A stretch of 64,000 bases of DNA, from positions 81,587,583 through 81,651,582 of the forward strand of contig OZ038510.1 of NCBI GenBank assembly GCA_964036315.1. The letters are read 5' to 3'. Origin of the DNA: Acanthosepion esculentum. Taxonomy: Eukaryota; Mollusca; Cephalopoda; Sepiida; Sepiidae. Numbering within the stretch: position 1 is the first letter of the stretch; every line of letters starts with the position of its first letter. Made by a program: the position numbers and the translations under genes. Below, one piece after another: positions 54,095 to 64,000 of this stretch. The notes beneath the pieces were generated by a model. The model saw only the letters and a program-made list of their open reading frames with translations, was not told the origin of the DNA and made no database searches.

Positions 54095-54460
54095 TAAAGC
54101 TCGTTATCACTTTCAAAAATGCTCGTTATATCCAAGACTTCGTAGACGCCGGTACTAATAGTAACGCCTTCCAATAATATCCAAACTAGTAATACTTGTT
54201 CAAGTAGTAATTGCCAAATAGTATAATGATCAGAAGAGAATAGTAATCTGTATAGTTGTAGAGTAGAGGGGGAACGTATAGCAAAAGTGGATAGACAAGA
54301 AGAGTGAACAGTGTTTGTAGTCATCACGCTACTTCCTATTTATTCACTTCCCTTATGATCACGTGATCTACTTAAAAATGGAATTGCTCATGTTACTCCC
54401 TAGCGGTCTAGTTTCAAACCACAGTGTCGGCAATGACTCTTGCTCTTATACAACACATTG
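54095..54460. repeat. ~370-bp direct repeat, copy 1
   Basis: gtagacgccggta, taacgccttccaa, gatcacgtgatctactta and accacagtgtcggcaatgac recur at 54745-55100. Could be the long terminal repeats of a lost element; no coding DNA lies between. Confidence 0.7.
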
Positions 54461-54744
54461 CTTAACGTCGCTGATTGTATAGGAACCGGTGTTTCAATGT
54501 AATATGGCCGTAACCCCTGTCTGAGTTTCTAGAAGGAATAGTTGTTGTCATTATCATTATTTACAGTCGGTCTAATATTTTGATAGATATTATCACATGG
54601 TTTCGGTTGTTGTGACCTGCGGGCTTCTTCATGTGTCAGGGGCGATTTGTTTAATCTCTGAGCCGGGTAGTACGGATTCAGAGAAAGTAGGACTAGCCAT
54701 AATCGAGCAGCACTAAAAGAGAACAAGACGTTATATTCGAGAAT

Positions 54745-55105
54745 TCGTAGACGCCGGTAGTAGTATTAGTAACGCCTTCCAACAATATCCAAACTAGTAA
54801 TACTTGTTCAAGTAGTAATTGCCAAATAGTATAATGATCCGAAGAGAATAGTAATCTGTATAGTAGTAGAGTAGAGAGAGTTGACATATAGCAAAAATGG
54901 ATAGACAAGAAGCGTGAACAGTGATCCGGATAGTAATAGGGTATAGAGGAGGAATAGTGAACACTTAGTCACCATGCTACTTTTTATTTATTCACTTCCT
55001 TTATGATCACGTGATCTACTTAATAAGGGAATCGCCCGTGTTACTCACTGGCGATCTAGTTTCAAACCACAGTGTCGGTAGCGACTTTTACTCTTATACA
55101 ACAGT
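54745..55105. repeat. ~370-bp direct repeat, copy 2
   Basis: Partner of 54095-54460. The spacer (54461-54744) holds gttgtgacctgcgggcttct and no gene. Confidence 0.7.
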
Positions 55106-55389
55106 TTGACAGAAAAATAATCCCCTGCAGGCGTAAGATCCCCACTTTGGATTTTTGTCATATTTCGTTCGCGTGTGGGTAGAAATAAATACCTTTTGTT
55201 TATTTCATGCCGTGACTCTTCTGTAACAGAAGGCGGAAAATGAGACGTCAAAATGCTAAGGCATATTGTGATAGCAAAAGTTGATTTCCAAAAACTAAGC
55301 AACGTATTAAGAAACGGGAAAATTTCGTTATGTTATATTGAGTTTCCTCCATGACTGTTAATGGTGGACAATCAAATCACACGTGAAAA

Positions 55390-55680
55390 GTGACGCGATA
55401 CAACGGAAATGTAGTTCTACAGAAGGATGCTGAGAATTCCATAGAACGAACATGTGAGGCACAAAGAATTTTTAGAGTAGATATTAAGTATAAAACCAGA
55501 AAGTGACAGTAACCCACCTAACCGTATTATAAAACATCACCCAAGTAGACGTCTTCAAATACCTGGGTAGCCATACTACCACCGCTGATAACGATGTCAA
55601 CATCAGAGTGAGAAAAGCCTCGGGGAGCGCTCAATGAAATTTTAAAAAAATACTACAGAGCTACAATAGAGTCCGTCCTT
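55390..55680 (+). pseudogene. LINE ORF2 fragments (plus)
   Basis: First piece: tgtagttctacagaaggatgctgagaatt, parallel to 16155-16190 (an F-Y-R-R-M-L-R-I-P-W type region). Second: VDVFKYLGSHTTTADNDVNI then RVRKASGS, the F-K-Y-L-G-S RT motif. They are in reversed order relative to a normal LINE, so rearranged. Confidence 0.7.
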
Positions 55681-55689
55681 ATATCTTCT

Positions 55690-56030
55690 TCTTTCATGTG
55701 TCGTGTCCTTTCAGGATGTAGGCGATCCTGGCCCTCCACTACCTCCTATCCACTGTAGATCTCGATGTTTTGTCTTTTTGCTACTTCTCCAAAACCTTGT
55801 TCTGTCAGCTACTTGCTTAAGCCCGCTAGACATGTCACGCGTTGCTTTTCCTTTTCCCCTCTTTCCCTCTATTCGCCCTGTGAGTATCATATTTTCCAAG
55901 CCTTCCATTCTCGTTACGTGTTCCAGAATTTTCAACTGCCTCTTCTTGATGTTAAGTATAAGCTTCCTCCTTGTCTGCAAAACCTCATCGTTGCTGACAT
56001 GTACGGTTCATGGTATCCTTAGCATCCTTC
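55690..56030 (-). pseudogene. LINE ORF2 C-terminal domain (minus)
   Basis: TRRKLILNIKKRQLKILEHV, TRMEGLENMILTGRIEGKRG, then (other frame) KKTKHRDLQWIGGSG parallel to the RATRDRxLWRAMI end. A relatively preserved copy of the protein behind the 148-bp satellite. Confidence 0.75.
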
Positions 56031-56439
56031 TGTAGAACCATACCTCTGTTGCCTCGAATCTCTTCCTCATCTTTGAGGGGATCGTTCAACATGGTGACCA
56101 TGTTCACCAAGTCTATGAATATAGAATCCAGCGCAGTACGTAATCTGTTCAATGAAACAACGTTAAAGATTAACACTCACGAGTTAGACACTCTACTGAA
56201 TCTGACTATATCGCGAATACCACCAGAAGCTGTTCAGTAATTCTTCAGTCTTCGATATCAAAGGCTGGCAGTGAATATTCTGGAAAAAAACATGGCCGCC
56301 TTTATACACGTCGCAATGAATATTTTGAGCTTTCTGATTGGTTAATCTTCTATTGGTGAACTATAAAATGAGTCAGCTCATTTTGACTGGCTCACTAGTA
56401 CAATAGGGTACCCAAAAACTCCAACACAACATTCACTGC

Positions 56440-56890
56440 CGTAAAGGAGGACAAATATCACGTAGCAGTTCAGTATACTTTTCTTTGTTACCAAAGAAAT
56501 CCCCCTGTCTCGTAATACACTGATTAGCTTTTGGAATGCTTATTTGGCCATTGCAATACGTCTTCGGATCTCAGCGTCGCCCTTACCGTCCTCTGTCAAA
56601 ATATTTTACACGTATTTGTATTTTCGCACCTTAAATCGCATTCGGGCTCATCATTTTGCTGATGACCATGCACTCAGTCTTCTTGTAGTTTATGCATAGT
56701 CCCTTCTTCTTGCTCTTCTTTGCTACGTTCTGTAGGAGGTTTTGTAGTTTCCTTTTGTAGTGTCTGCTATCAGCACTATGGCCCCTTAACCTGAACATTA
56801 ACGGAAAAACTAGAAAAGAGGTTAGATGGTGCTTAGAAATGAGTGCTTCGAGCAGCACTAAACAGATCCTGGAAAAATCACCCAACTAAG
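56440..56890 (-). pseudogene. LINE reverse-transcriptase fragment (minus)
   Basis: LQNLLQNVAKKSKKKGLCIN then YKKTECMVISK: the L-x-x-V-x-x-x-S-x-x-x-G-L-x-I-N-x-x-K-T-E-x-M segment after the YADD motif. YADD itself is not preserved. Confidence 0.75.
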
Positions 56891-56899
56891 AAAGAGCAA

Positions 56900-58122
56900 A
56901 AAACCTCCAATCAGCATATCAATGGGCAAATAAAGACTAAGATTTCTTGGTCGTTGTCGGCGTAGCAAAGAAGAAGAAGGTGATGACGTTCTACTCTGGA
57001 TGCCATAGTGGAAAAAACAACAAAAGGTCGACCAAAGCAGATGTACATTGAGCCTCTGATTGAAGAAACGGAATACAGACGAGCTTCCAAATGCAAGACG
57101 ACAAGAATTGATGGAAGCAGCGTGTCATGGAATGCTGACCTTGCTCGACCGGATGACTCCAAGCAAGGTAATAAAGCCACTAAGATACACGGGTTTATTA
57201 AGTGTAAGAGAATATGAGAAAAAGAAAACATCTTTAAGGAGAGAGAACAATAAAAGAACAAGAATTAAGAAGACAGAAAATAATGATTGACATTGCATTC
57301 AAATGTTTGAAGATCAAAGTTGACTGGAAAGAATTAGTGTATTAAGTCAAATAATCATCATGTAATGCCGTATCCCTGGATCTTACGATGAAGGCCGGCA
57401 TGCCAAACCCTGTCAAACGCTTTAGAGATACCTAGAGCCACGGCTGGAGCTTCTCCGTTCTATGTGTAAATTTTTAATCATATCACTCCAAGCTTCGAGC
57501 AGCACTGAACAAATCCTAGAAAGATCACCCAATAAAGAAAGAGCTCTATGGCAAAAAAACTCCAATCAGCATATCAATGGGCATATAAAGACTAAGGTTT
57601 CTTGGTCGTTGTTGATGCAATGAACGACAAGAATGGATGGAAGCAGCATGTCATAGAATGTCGAGCTTGTTCGACCTGATGATGATAATGGTAAAATAGA
57701 TGCAGAAATAATATAATCAGTCTATACAACTTCTACACTGGGCTGAACAATAAACCATAAAGTTAATTTTTTAAATCCTAAAAAGTCAAATAGTTATAAG
57801 ATTATATCTCATTTTATAACTTTTCGGAAATTTTACGTTAATAAATAAAAGTTTGTTTTTTTTCGCTTTTTAGAAATATCTTTAGGTATGACATAGAGTC
57901 AAGATATACATATACACACGAAAAAGTACATACACGCAGAGTTTGAATGGAATTAAAATGGATATCTTGGTCGTGAGAGCTAATTTTCCATTCTGTTTAG
58001 CAACAACTTCTGGTTAACAGAAAAAAAGACTTTATAGTCGAAATGTGCAGCGCTTTGAAGAAGTTTTTGACCCTTTGGCGGTTTTGGAACATCAGAGGAA
58101 TTTCCTTAAAAAGAAAGCTTAA
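56900..58122. other. No confident gene; degraded LINE 3' DNA
   Basis: 56900-57300 and 57480-57690 repeat one another (ctccaatcagcatatcaatg, aaagactaagatttcttggt, gcgtgtcatggaatg variants), one with tactccaagcaaggtaataa of LINE 3' type. 57700-58122 is unrecognised. Confidence 0.45.
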
Positions 58123-58211
58123 TGTACAGCGAGTACGATCACCGAAGTTACGCAACGCCGAAATTGGTCAGTAACTAATTTGGTGACCACTTGCTAATAC
58201 CAGCTGCAGTA
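58123..58211 (+). pseudogene. 5S rRNA-derived head of a SINE
   Basis: cgatcaccgaagttacgcaa, cgccgaaattggtcagta, tggtgaccacttgctaatac align in order with eukaryotic 5S rRNA (gaagttaagcaacgtcgggc, ggtcagtacttggatgggtg, accgcctgggaatacc), including the internal promoter region (box A to box C). Roughly 70 percent by eye. It is followed at once by the SINE body. Confidence 0.75.
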
Positions 58212-58370
58212 ATCTTGGATCTGTGGTTGGATAATGGCTCGGAATTAAAAATTAGCGATCCGTGTTTCAATTCCAGTCGATTCTTTATATTCACTTACGC
58301 ACAAATACCATTGGAAAAGGTATGAATCCCATTCTTCTCCCCCAGCTATGGGTTAATTAGTAAGACTTGC
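58212..58370 (+). mobile_element. SINE body behind the 5S head
   Basis: ggataatggctcgg, gtttcaattccagtcgattc, ccattggaaaaggtatgaat and agctatgggttaat match the family at 13880-14055 and 49500-50480. With the 5S head, this copy is a 5S-plus-tRNA-like composite. Confidence 0.7.
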
Positions 58371-58629
58371 GTCACTTAATAATTATTGTCTCCAATAAAT
58401 TCTTCCATTCTAAAAATATTTTCTGGCTTTAAATAACCTGTAAATGGTTCACAAGTCGTAAAAAAAAGACAAACTAGTCAGTCAATTAATGTATAGCGAC
58501 CTGTAGTAATTTCAACTTTTCTTTATGGCTTTGAATTTTGGGTCCTCTCCTTGAGTTATATTCGCCAGTTTGATGCCTTCTATAAGCGGTGCCTTCGTAA
58601 AATCTGTGTTTATAATATCAAATAAAATA

Positions 58630-58810
58630 TATTTTTAATCATTTCACTCCAAGCAAGGCGATAATGCCACTGGGGCGCAAGTTGCTTAGTGAGTGTGCGA
58701 GAAAATAAGAAACCGTTTGTGCATCGGTAGGACAATAAAACCACAGGTGTCATAAAGATATAAGATGGCGATTGATGCTGGATTTAAAATTTTGATGAGC
58801 TGAGCATAAC
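58630..58810 (-). mobile_element. LINE 3' end (minus)
   Basis: tttaatcatttcactccaag caaggcgataatgccactgg, then gagaaaataagaaaccgttt and ataagatggcgattgatgct. Same tail as the 109-bp array at 61440. Confidence 0.65.
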
Positions 58811-58959
58811 TCATCGGTCATTGAAGTGAAAAGTAGAATCAACGAGCCGAGTTCAAATGTCCAGCTATGTTTTTCTTTGCGTTCACTTTCACAGAAACTA
58901 GTTTAAAATTTTCTAAGTCTCTCTTACCTTATTATATACCTTATAAATTCCAACTATCT

Positions 58960-59235
58960 CCTTGTAACCATTAATGGCTACGGGGTTTGCTTACACAGCT
59001 TCTTTTTGGCACGGGTAAAGTATTGACAATGAAGAGGCTTATCTTGCCATCGTTTCTGTATTTGGTATATTGCAATTGGTTTTGCTTTCTTTCTTTGCCT
59101 CTGCAGTCGTTTCATTATTGTTCAACTGCGCTTTTGCACGCACTTGAAATTCCCTTTTGAATTTCTTGGCTTCCTTTATTACTGAATAAAGGTTCTTATT
59201 TTTTTCATTGGAAACAGATCATCATCCAGTCTTAT
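58960..59235 (-). pseudogene. R2/Dong-like LINE fragment, copy 2
   Basis: Minus frame LYSVIKEAKKFKREFQVRAK then AQLNNNETTAEAKKESKTNC, the linker upstream of the zinc-knuckle region. Confidence 0.65.
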
Positions 59236-59266
59236 GTAGTTTCTTTGAAGGCCAATTGTTGTAGTC

Positions 59267-59270
<4 letters not shown>

Positions 59271-59311
<41 letters not shown>
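59271..59311. repeat. (ATT)n tract
   Basis: About 13 ATT units at the 3' end (minus sense) of the following LINE copy. Confidence 0.95.
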
Positions 59312-59312
<1 letters not shown>

Positions 59313-60280
59313 TACTTTGATTTCTGGAGTTTACACATTTCTTTCTGGGTCCCGCCCAGAGACCTAAGGTTAGAAATGGCATCATGACACTTTCCACTGA
59401 CAAAAAAAAAAAACAAACAAAAAAAAAAAAAACATACATAGATAAAGCTCTTCGTAAAGTGTGGGCTGTACTTTGCATCTCTTTGAGGCATGGGCTTCCA
59501 GGAATCCCTTCAATTAGTCTACTGGAATATTTTCCAACCAGCCCAAAGGCTCCAACTACAACAGGGATTGTTGATGTTCCCATATGCCACATTTTTGAGA
59601 TTTCTATTTCAAGGTCCTTGTATTTTCACATCTTTTTGAATATCTTCAAAGATACATTGCAGTCTGCAGGGACTGCCATATCAATAAGGAGGCACTTTTT
59701 TGTTCGTGGTCTCTAATAAAAAAGTCTGGGCGGTTGGCTTTGATTTTTCTGTCAGTGTGTATTGTATAGTCCCATAGAATTGTAACAGGTCCTATCTCCG
59801 TAACCGGGTCTGGGTGGTGTTCATACAAGTTTCTTTCAGTTTCCTTCCCGTAGAAGTTGCAAATTTTCCAGTGCAGATATTGGCCCACTCTGTCATGCCG
59901 GGTTTTATATTCAGTGGGTGCCGATATCGTGCAACCTGCTACAAGATGATCAATGATTTCTGGATATTTATCACAGAATCTGCATTTTGGGCTAACACGG
60001 TATTTTAGTATATGTGCTTGATAATTCCTTGTTAACAAGCATTGGTCCTGTGCAGCAAGGATAAAACCTTCAGTTTCAGCTTTCAACCCTGCACTACATA
60101 GCCACTGATGGGTGTGGTTTTTGTCTACGTCAGCATGTTTGGTACGGGCGGAGTATTGGCCATGAAGCGGTTTATCTTGCCATTGTTTCTGTATCTGGTC
60201 GGTTGCATCTGTCTTTGCTTTCTTTTTTAAGTATTTTGCAGCTTCAGCCGGTTTACCGTGTTGTACTTGTATTTCTGCGC

Positions 60281-60282
<2 letters not shown>
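59312..60282 (-). pseudogene. R2/Dong-like LINE ORF C-terminus, copy 3
   Basis: Non-LTR retrotransposon with restriction-like endonuclease. Minus frame 60290-59646: QWQDKPLHGQYSARTKHADV, HQWLCSAGLKAETEGFILAA, zinc knuckle CRFC...H....C (CX2CX8HX4C, in SPKCRFCDKYPEIIDHLVAG), KICNFYGKETERNLYEHHPD, ILWDYTIHTDRKIKANRPDF with the R-P-D of the endonuclease. After a frameshift 59592-59450 continues TSTIPVVVGAFGLVGKYSSR...TAHTLRRALSM, the true C-terminus. The N-terminal Asn run comes from the ATT tract, not the gene. Confidence 0.85.
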
Positions 60283-60332
<50 letters not shown>

Positions 60333-60333
60333 T
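60283..60333. repeat. (ATT)n tract
   Basis: About 17 units at the junction between copy 3's 5' truncation and copy 4's 3' tail. Confidence 0.95.
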
Positions 60334-60460
60334 CCTTTGATTTCTTGTGTGTACACATTTCTTTCCGGTTCCCGTCCAGGGACCTAAGGTTAGAAATGGC
60401 ATCATGACATTTTCCACTGACAAAACCTTTCGAGAGATGTGGGCTGTACTCGTTAGAATA

Positions 60461-60462
<2 letters not shown>
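60334..60462 (-). mobile_element. R2/Dong-like LINE 3' end, copy 4
   Basis: TAHISRKVLSVENVMMPFLT then LGPWTGTGKKCVH: the last codons and 3' region of the same LINE, truncated to ~130 bp and ending at a further ATT tract (60463-60521). Confidence 0.75.
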
Positions 60463-60500
<38 letters not shown>

Positions 60501-60521
60501 GTTATTATTATTATTATTATC
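60463..60521. repeat. (ATT)n tract
   Basis: About 19 units with one GTT. Confidence 0.95.
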
Positions 60522-60687
60522 AAAAATTAGATATTACTGGTTCCGCTTTCTCTGTTACTGTCACAAGGAAGTAGAACTGATAGTCTTTTATTGTCTCTTT
60601 TTTTTTTCTTTTCTTCACTGGGAAACCAATTTGCCCATCACTTTTGGCCATGTAGGAATAAGCGAGGGGGATACGCCAGGACAGATA

Positions 60688-60735
60688 GAGTAAGAGAGAG
60701 AGAGAGAGAAAGAGAGAAATAGAGAGAGAGAGAGT

Positions 60736-60766
<31 letters not shown>

Positions 60767-60800
60767 CGAGCGACGGAAAACAAAGAAAGAAAGAAAGAAA
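60688..60800 (+). repeat. (AG)n and AAAG repeats
   Basis: AG-rich 60688-60770 then (AAAG)n to 60800; Leu/Ser frames on minus are artefacts. 60801-61435 has no recognisable gene. Confidence 0.9.
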
Positions 60801-61439
60801 GAGAGGAGGCAAAAGAGACAAGAAACAAAAAGCCTCGTTTTCGCATCGCTTATCTGAAAGCTATACATATCGCCGCCACCGCCTCGTCAAACAAGGCCGC
60901 GAGAATTAACAAAGGTCGAAGATTACTTTCCAATGATTATTGGCGATAAGAAATTTATGTCCCCACCCACTTTTCGCTTTTATTTTCATCCATTCTTTAT
61001 ATATATTTTTTTACACATTTTTTATCTTAGTTTTCTTCTCATTGGCCCGCCTTTCTTTCTCCAATTGTGGATGTCTCAGAAAATAAAGGAAAAATTCGGG
61101 TCTAATTCTGATGCTATTCTTTCATCTTGCTTGTGAAATTTTGCATTGCTATCGAGCTAATTTATACATTATTTTTAATACCGTTTTTTTTCTTCTAATT
61201 CCATGCGCATCGTGAAAGGGGAGCAAGACATACTTAGAAGTTAACCTTCTGCTTTAATAGAATGCGCGGTGTCTAAAAGAGAACTTCTCTGCCAACCTAT
61301 AAAGGCGAACGAGTACAGAAATTGAAATATCTGGAAAATCTCATGAAGAGGAATGAAAAGGTGACACCAAAATCGAAAGTCAGACTGGAATAGAGAAAGA
61401 GGCTTTCAAAAACCTACGTAAAGTATTAAGAGACTTTCA

Positions 61440-62310
61440 TATTTTAACATTTCACCCGAAGCAAGGAGAAAACGCCACTAAAACGCAAGAGTGTAGTGGG
61501 AGTGAAAGAGAATGGGAAGACTTTAGAAGGGACCGGAAACGCAATCCTAAACAAGCCGTACGAGACTAATTTCTATCACCTGATATGATATATGAAAAGA
61601 ACCGTTTGTTTGGAGGATGTTCTTTTTTTTAATCAATGCAAAAATGCACCAATGCCACTAAGACTGAGAGTGAAAGAGAATGAGAAGACTTTAGTGAGGA
61701 GAAAGGACAATAAAAGAACAGGTTTCAGGAAGACAGAAGATGGCGATAATGCCACTAAGACACAAGGGGTTACTGGGAGTGAAAGAGAATGAGAAGACTT
61801 TAGTGAGGAGAACGGACAATAAAAGAACAGGTTTCAGGAAGACAGAAGATGGCGAAAATGCCACTAAGACGCAAGGGGTTACTGGGAGGGAAAGGGAATG
61901 AGAAGACTTTAGTGAGGAGAAAGGACAATAAAAGAACAGGTTTCAGGAAGACAGAAGATGGCGATAATGCCACTAAGATGCAAGGGGTTACTGGGAGTGA
62001 AAGAGAATGACAAGACATTAGTGAGGAGAAATGACAATAAAAGAACAGGTTTCAGGAAGACAGAAGATGGCGATAATGCCACTAAGACGCAAGGGGTTAC
62101 TGGGAGTAAAAAAGAATGAGAAGACTTTAGTGAGGAGAAAGGACAATAAAAGGACAGGTTTCAAGAAGACAAAAGGTGGCGATAATGCCACTAAGACGCA
62201 AGGGGTTACTGGGAGTGAAAGAGAATGAGAAGACATTAGTGAGGAGAAAGGACAATATAAGAACAGTTTTCGGGAAAACAGAAGATATCGATTGATTTTC
62301 CATTTAAACT
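61440..62310 (-). repeat. ~109-bp array derived from a LINE 3' tail
   Basis: aacatttcacccgaagcaag (61446) is the LINE 3' terminus; from about 61650 to 62300 the segment gccactaagacgcaaggggt tactgggagtgaaagagaat... recurs at ~61741, 61851, 61960, 62068, 62177. Frames of 65-72 residues are artefacts. Confidence 0.85.
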
Positions 62311-62329
62311 TTTAAATACCAGAGGTGTC

Positions 62330-62950
62330 TGCGAAGCAAGAAACCGGGAGAGATTGGCGTTCAATACCTGGTTAAGGCGGCGGAGAACTTGGAAAGGGGA
62401 ATTAACAGGAGATAACTGACATCTGTTAGACATGGCACGTGGAGCTAGAACAGTCTATCCCAGTGAGCGAAATAAGGGTTTCAGTTCGACATTCCAACCA
62501 CCTGAAGAAGGCCAGAGCGTACAACAGCTGAAACGTTGTAATAAATATGGCGACAAAGATGAAGACAATAGTCCGAATAATGTAAATAATGCACATAATA
62601 CCTCATCTCAGAACTATAGACAGATACAGAAAAGGCCAAAACGTTGTAATAAATATGGCGACAAAATGAGGACAATAATCCGAATAATGTAAATAATGTA
62701 CATAATACCTCATCTCAGAAATATAGACAGATACTGAAAGGCCGAAACGTTACAATAAATATGGCGACAAAGATGAGGACAATAGTCCAAATAATGTAAA
62801 TAGTGTACATAATACCTCATCTTAGTAATAGAGACAGATACTGAAAGGCCGAAACGTTGTAATAAATATGGCGACAAAGATGAGGACAATAGTCCGAATA
62901 ATGTAAATAGTGTACATAATACCTCATCTCAGAAATATAAACAGACTTTA
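62330..62950 (+). mobile_element. SINE with expanded tail array (plus)
   Basis: tRNA-like head scrap, body (ggcacgtggagctagaacag, cagttcgacattccaaccac) and one long tail (cctgaagaaggccagagcgt), then three short tails lacking the outer hairpin half (actgaaaggccgaaacgttg). Mirror image of 12545-13378. Confidence 0.8.
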
Positions 62951-63490
62951 TGCTAGTTCCTGCAGATATCTTTTGGGCATTCATTATTTTACATTTAGGG
63001 TCCTATGTACGTAAAAGTTATAAGAATTTAGAAATAATAAAATTATTTTATCTTTCTTCGAAACCTTAATTCGGCATAATCTTTCTTCGTATACACCGCC
63101 GATCTCAGTAGTTTATTTTGCGCGCAATTTTTCTTTTCTTTTAAAATCACTATTCTTTAATGATCCCTTCGCATAAAGTCAAAATTAAAAGACATTAGAG
63201 AACCCGAACTATGTCATATTTCGAAGACGTCACAGTATGCTTGTTAGGAAAAAAAAAAAACAAATAATAAAAAAAAATAATAAAATAACAACAACATATG
63301 AGCAACGTACCGTGCCTAGCTTAAGTTTTGATTACGGTTTAATTAGACGATATCAATTACATTTATGACAAAAATCGAAATTAAATTCAAACTTTTAATA
63401 AAGAATTGTTTTTTAAAACCTTTCACTCTGTTCGATATTTAAATGAGTTATTTATTTAATTTTTAATCGTGTCTAACTACGCTGGTTACT
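62951..63490. other. No recognisable gene
   Basis: AT-rich, A runs at 63249-63290. Confidence 0.45.
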
Positions 63491-63545
63491 GTGGCAGAAT
63501 TTAAGCATATTAAATTACGGGAGGGGGGAAGAAGAGAAGATTAAT
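63491..63545 (+). other. Possible 28S rRNA 5'-end scrap
   Basis: GAATTTAAGCATATTAA (63497-63513) is identical to the universal start of large-subunit rRNA, preceded by GC-A (GCT in rRNA) and followed by a loosely similar gggaggggggaagaagagaa. Only ~50 bp; could be coincidence or a dead insertion. Confidence 0.3.
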
Positions 63546-63639
63546 TCTTTGCTTGTTTTGACGTCCAAACTCGTTAATACGTAGAATTTAAAACCTGAGA
63601 TCCCCACACACACACACATCATTCCTGCTCCGTTTTATA

Positions 63640-64000
63640 GAGAAGGCAACCCTTTCTTGGCCAGTCTTCACTTTCCGGTCTCGATAGTGTTCAAAAGCGT
63701 CTCCGAGTCCTTGTTGAAGATGAATTATTCTACACCCTTCAACCTCTCTCCCACAGTGGAGATGTGGCTACTTGTAAATGGAAAGTGCTCGGACGAACTA
63801 CATTCCTTGGTTCCGCCTGGTCTGACCTTCACGGCTAGGACCCGCCATCCATTTACATACTAGCAAACCAGCCACATTCCCGCCGTATTCTATCAGTGAG
63901 AAGTTCCACTCAAAGCGCTTCTTCCCGCGAACCACTGTTCTGATGAATCGACTCCCAAGAGGATATTTCCTGAATCACTACAATCTTGACGTGTTCAAAT
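63640..64000 (+). pseudogene. LINE ORF2 C-terminal region, cut by window end
   Basis: Pieces in order across frames: LDSVQKRLRVLVEDELFYTL then QPLSHSGDVAT; NGKCSDELHSLVPPGLTFTA; TFPPYSISEKFHSKRFFPRT then TVLMNRLPRGYFLNHYNLDV. This is the typical C-terminus of a jockey/CR1-like reverse transcriptase (FFPRTxxLWNxLPxxxFPxxYNLxxFK), with Trp changed to Met. At least two frameshifts. A different clade from the FKRSTRLA family. Confidence 0.75.

Noticed and set aside
59646..60356. 236-residue open frame as an intact gene
   Set aside because: Its N-terminal Asn run is the ATT microsatellite and the remainder is a truncated LINE C-terminus with a frameshift.

Overview
This window looks like intergenic, repeat-dominated DNA from an animal nuclear genome. 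The evidence is eukaryotic transposon superfamilies (hAT, mariner/Tc1, several LINE clades, Penelope-like), polymerase III-type SINEs, 5S-derived sequence and about twenty long (TA)n arrays. The overall repeat style (TA and TCTA microsatellites, LINE 3' ends beside microsatellites, GGCCG-hairpin SINE tails) fits a marine invertebrate, perhaps a mollusc such as a cephalopod; that is an inference, since no host gene is present to test it. I found no host protein-coding gene, tRNA gene or CRISPR array that I can defend. Almost all open frames are shadows of repeats or decayed transposon pieces.

Layout. 0-4 kb: a LINE tail, then a 1.6 kb hAT relic with 8-bp target duplications and a multiplied C-terminal domain. 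4-7 kb: a nest of elements bounded by CAGGGCCGGTG ends, holding mariner derivatives, a LINE piece and a 103-bp palindromic satellite. 7.5-10 kb: 235-bp and 57-bp repeats, with a GC-rich insertion of four consecutive hairpins. 10-12 kb: a deleted Tc1-like element, a TA-bounded foldback and a ribozyme-bearing unit. 12.5-18 kb: SINE arrays and a LINE-derived 148-bp satellite. 18.4-21.6 kb: the large palindromic array and a nearly intact mariner. 23-29 kb: a 125-bp satellite, SINEs, a LINE 3' end, a Tc1/mariner deletion derivative and a Penelope-like GIY-YIG region. 29-36 kb: LINE ends, an inverted copy of the 5-6.5 kb region, a second copy of the Tc1 element and a second Penelope 3' end. 36-42 kb: a mariner relic, duplicated blocks, another Tc1/mariner derivative and a SINE.

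The most notable object is at 41.95-42.52 kb: two tandem units, the complete one 313 bp, each ending in a type I hammerhead self-cleaving ribozyme. The second unit also carries A- and B-box-like motifs. A third copy lies on the minus strand at 11.4-11.7 kb. This resembles a retrozyme, a small non-autonomous element whose RNA cuts itself into circular units, with a possible polymerase III promoter. Penelope-like reverse transcriptases, the suspected mobilisers of such elements, also left remnants in this window.

42-64 kb: arrays of LINE C-terminal fragments, head-to-head LINE and SINE pairs, R2/Dong-like LINE tails with (ATT)n ends, GAA and CTTT tracts, the 148-bp satellite in reverse, a 5S-headed SINE, a 109-bp LINE-tail array, and a LINE fragment running off the window end. 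Nothing here works as a gene network; the region is a record of repeated insertion, truncation, inversion and tandem amplification.
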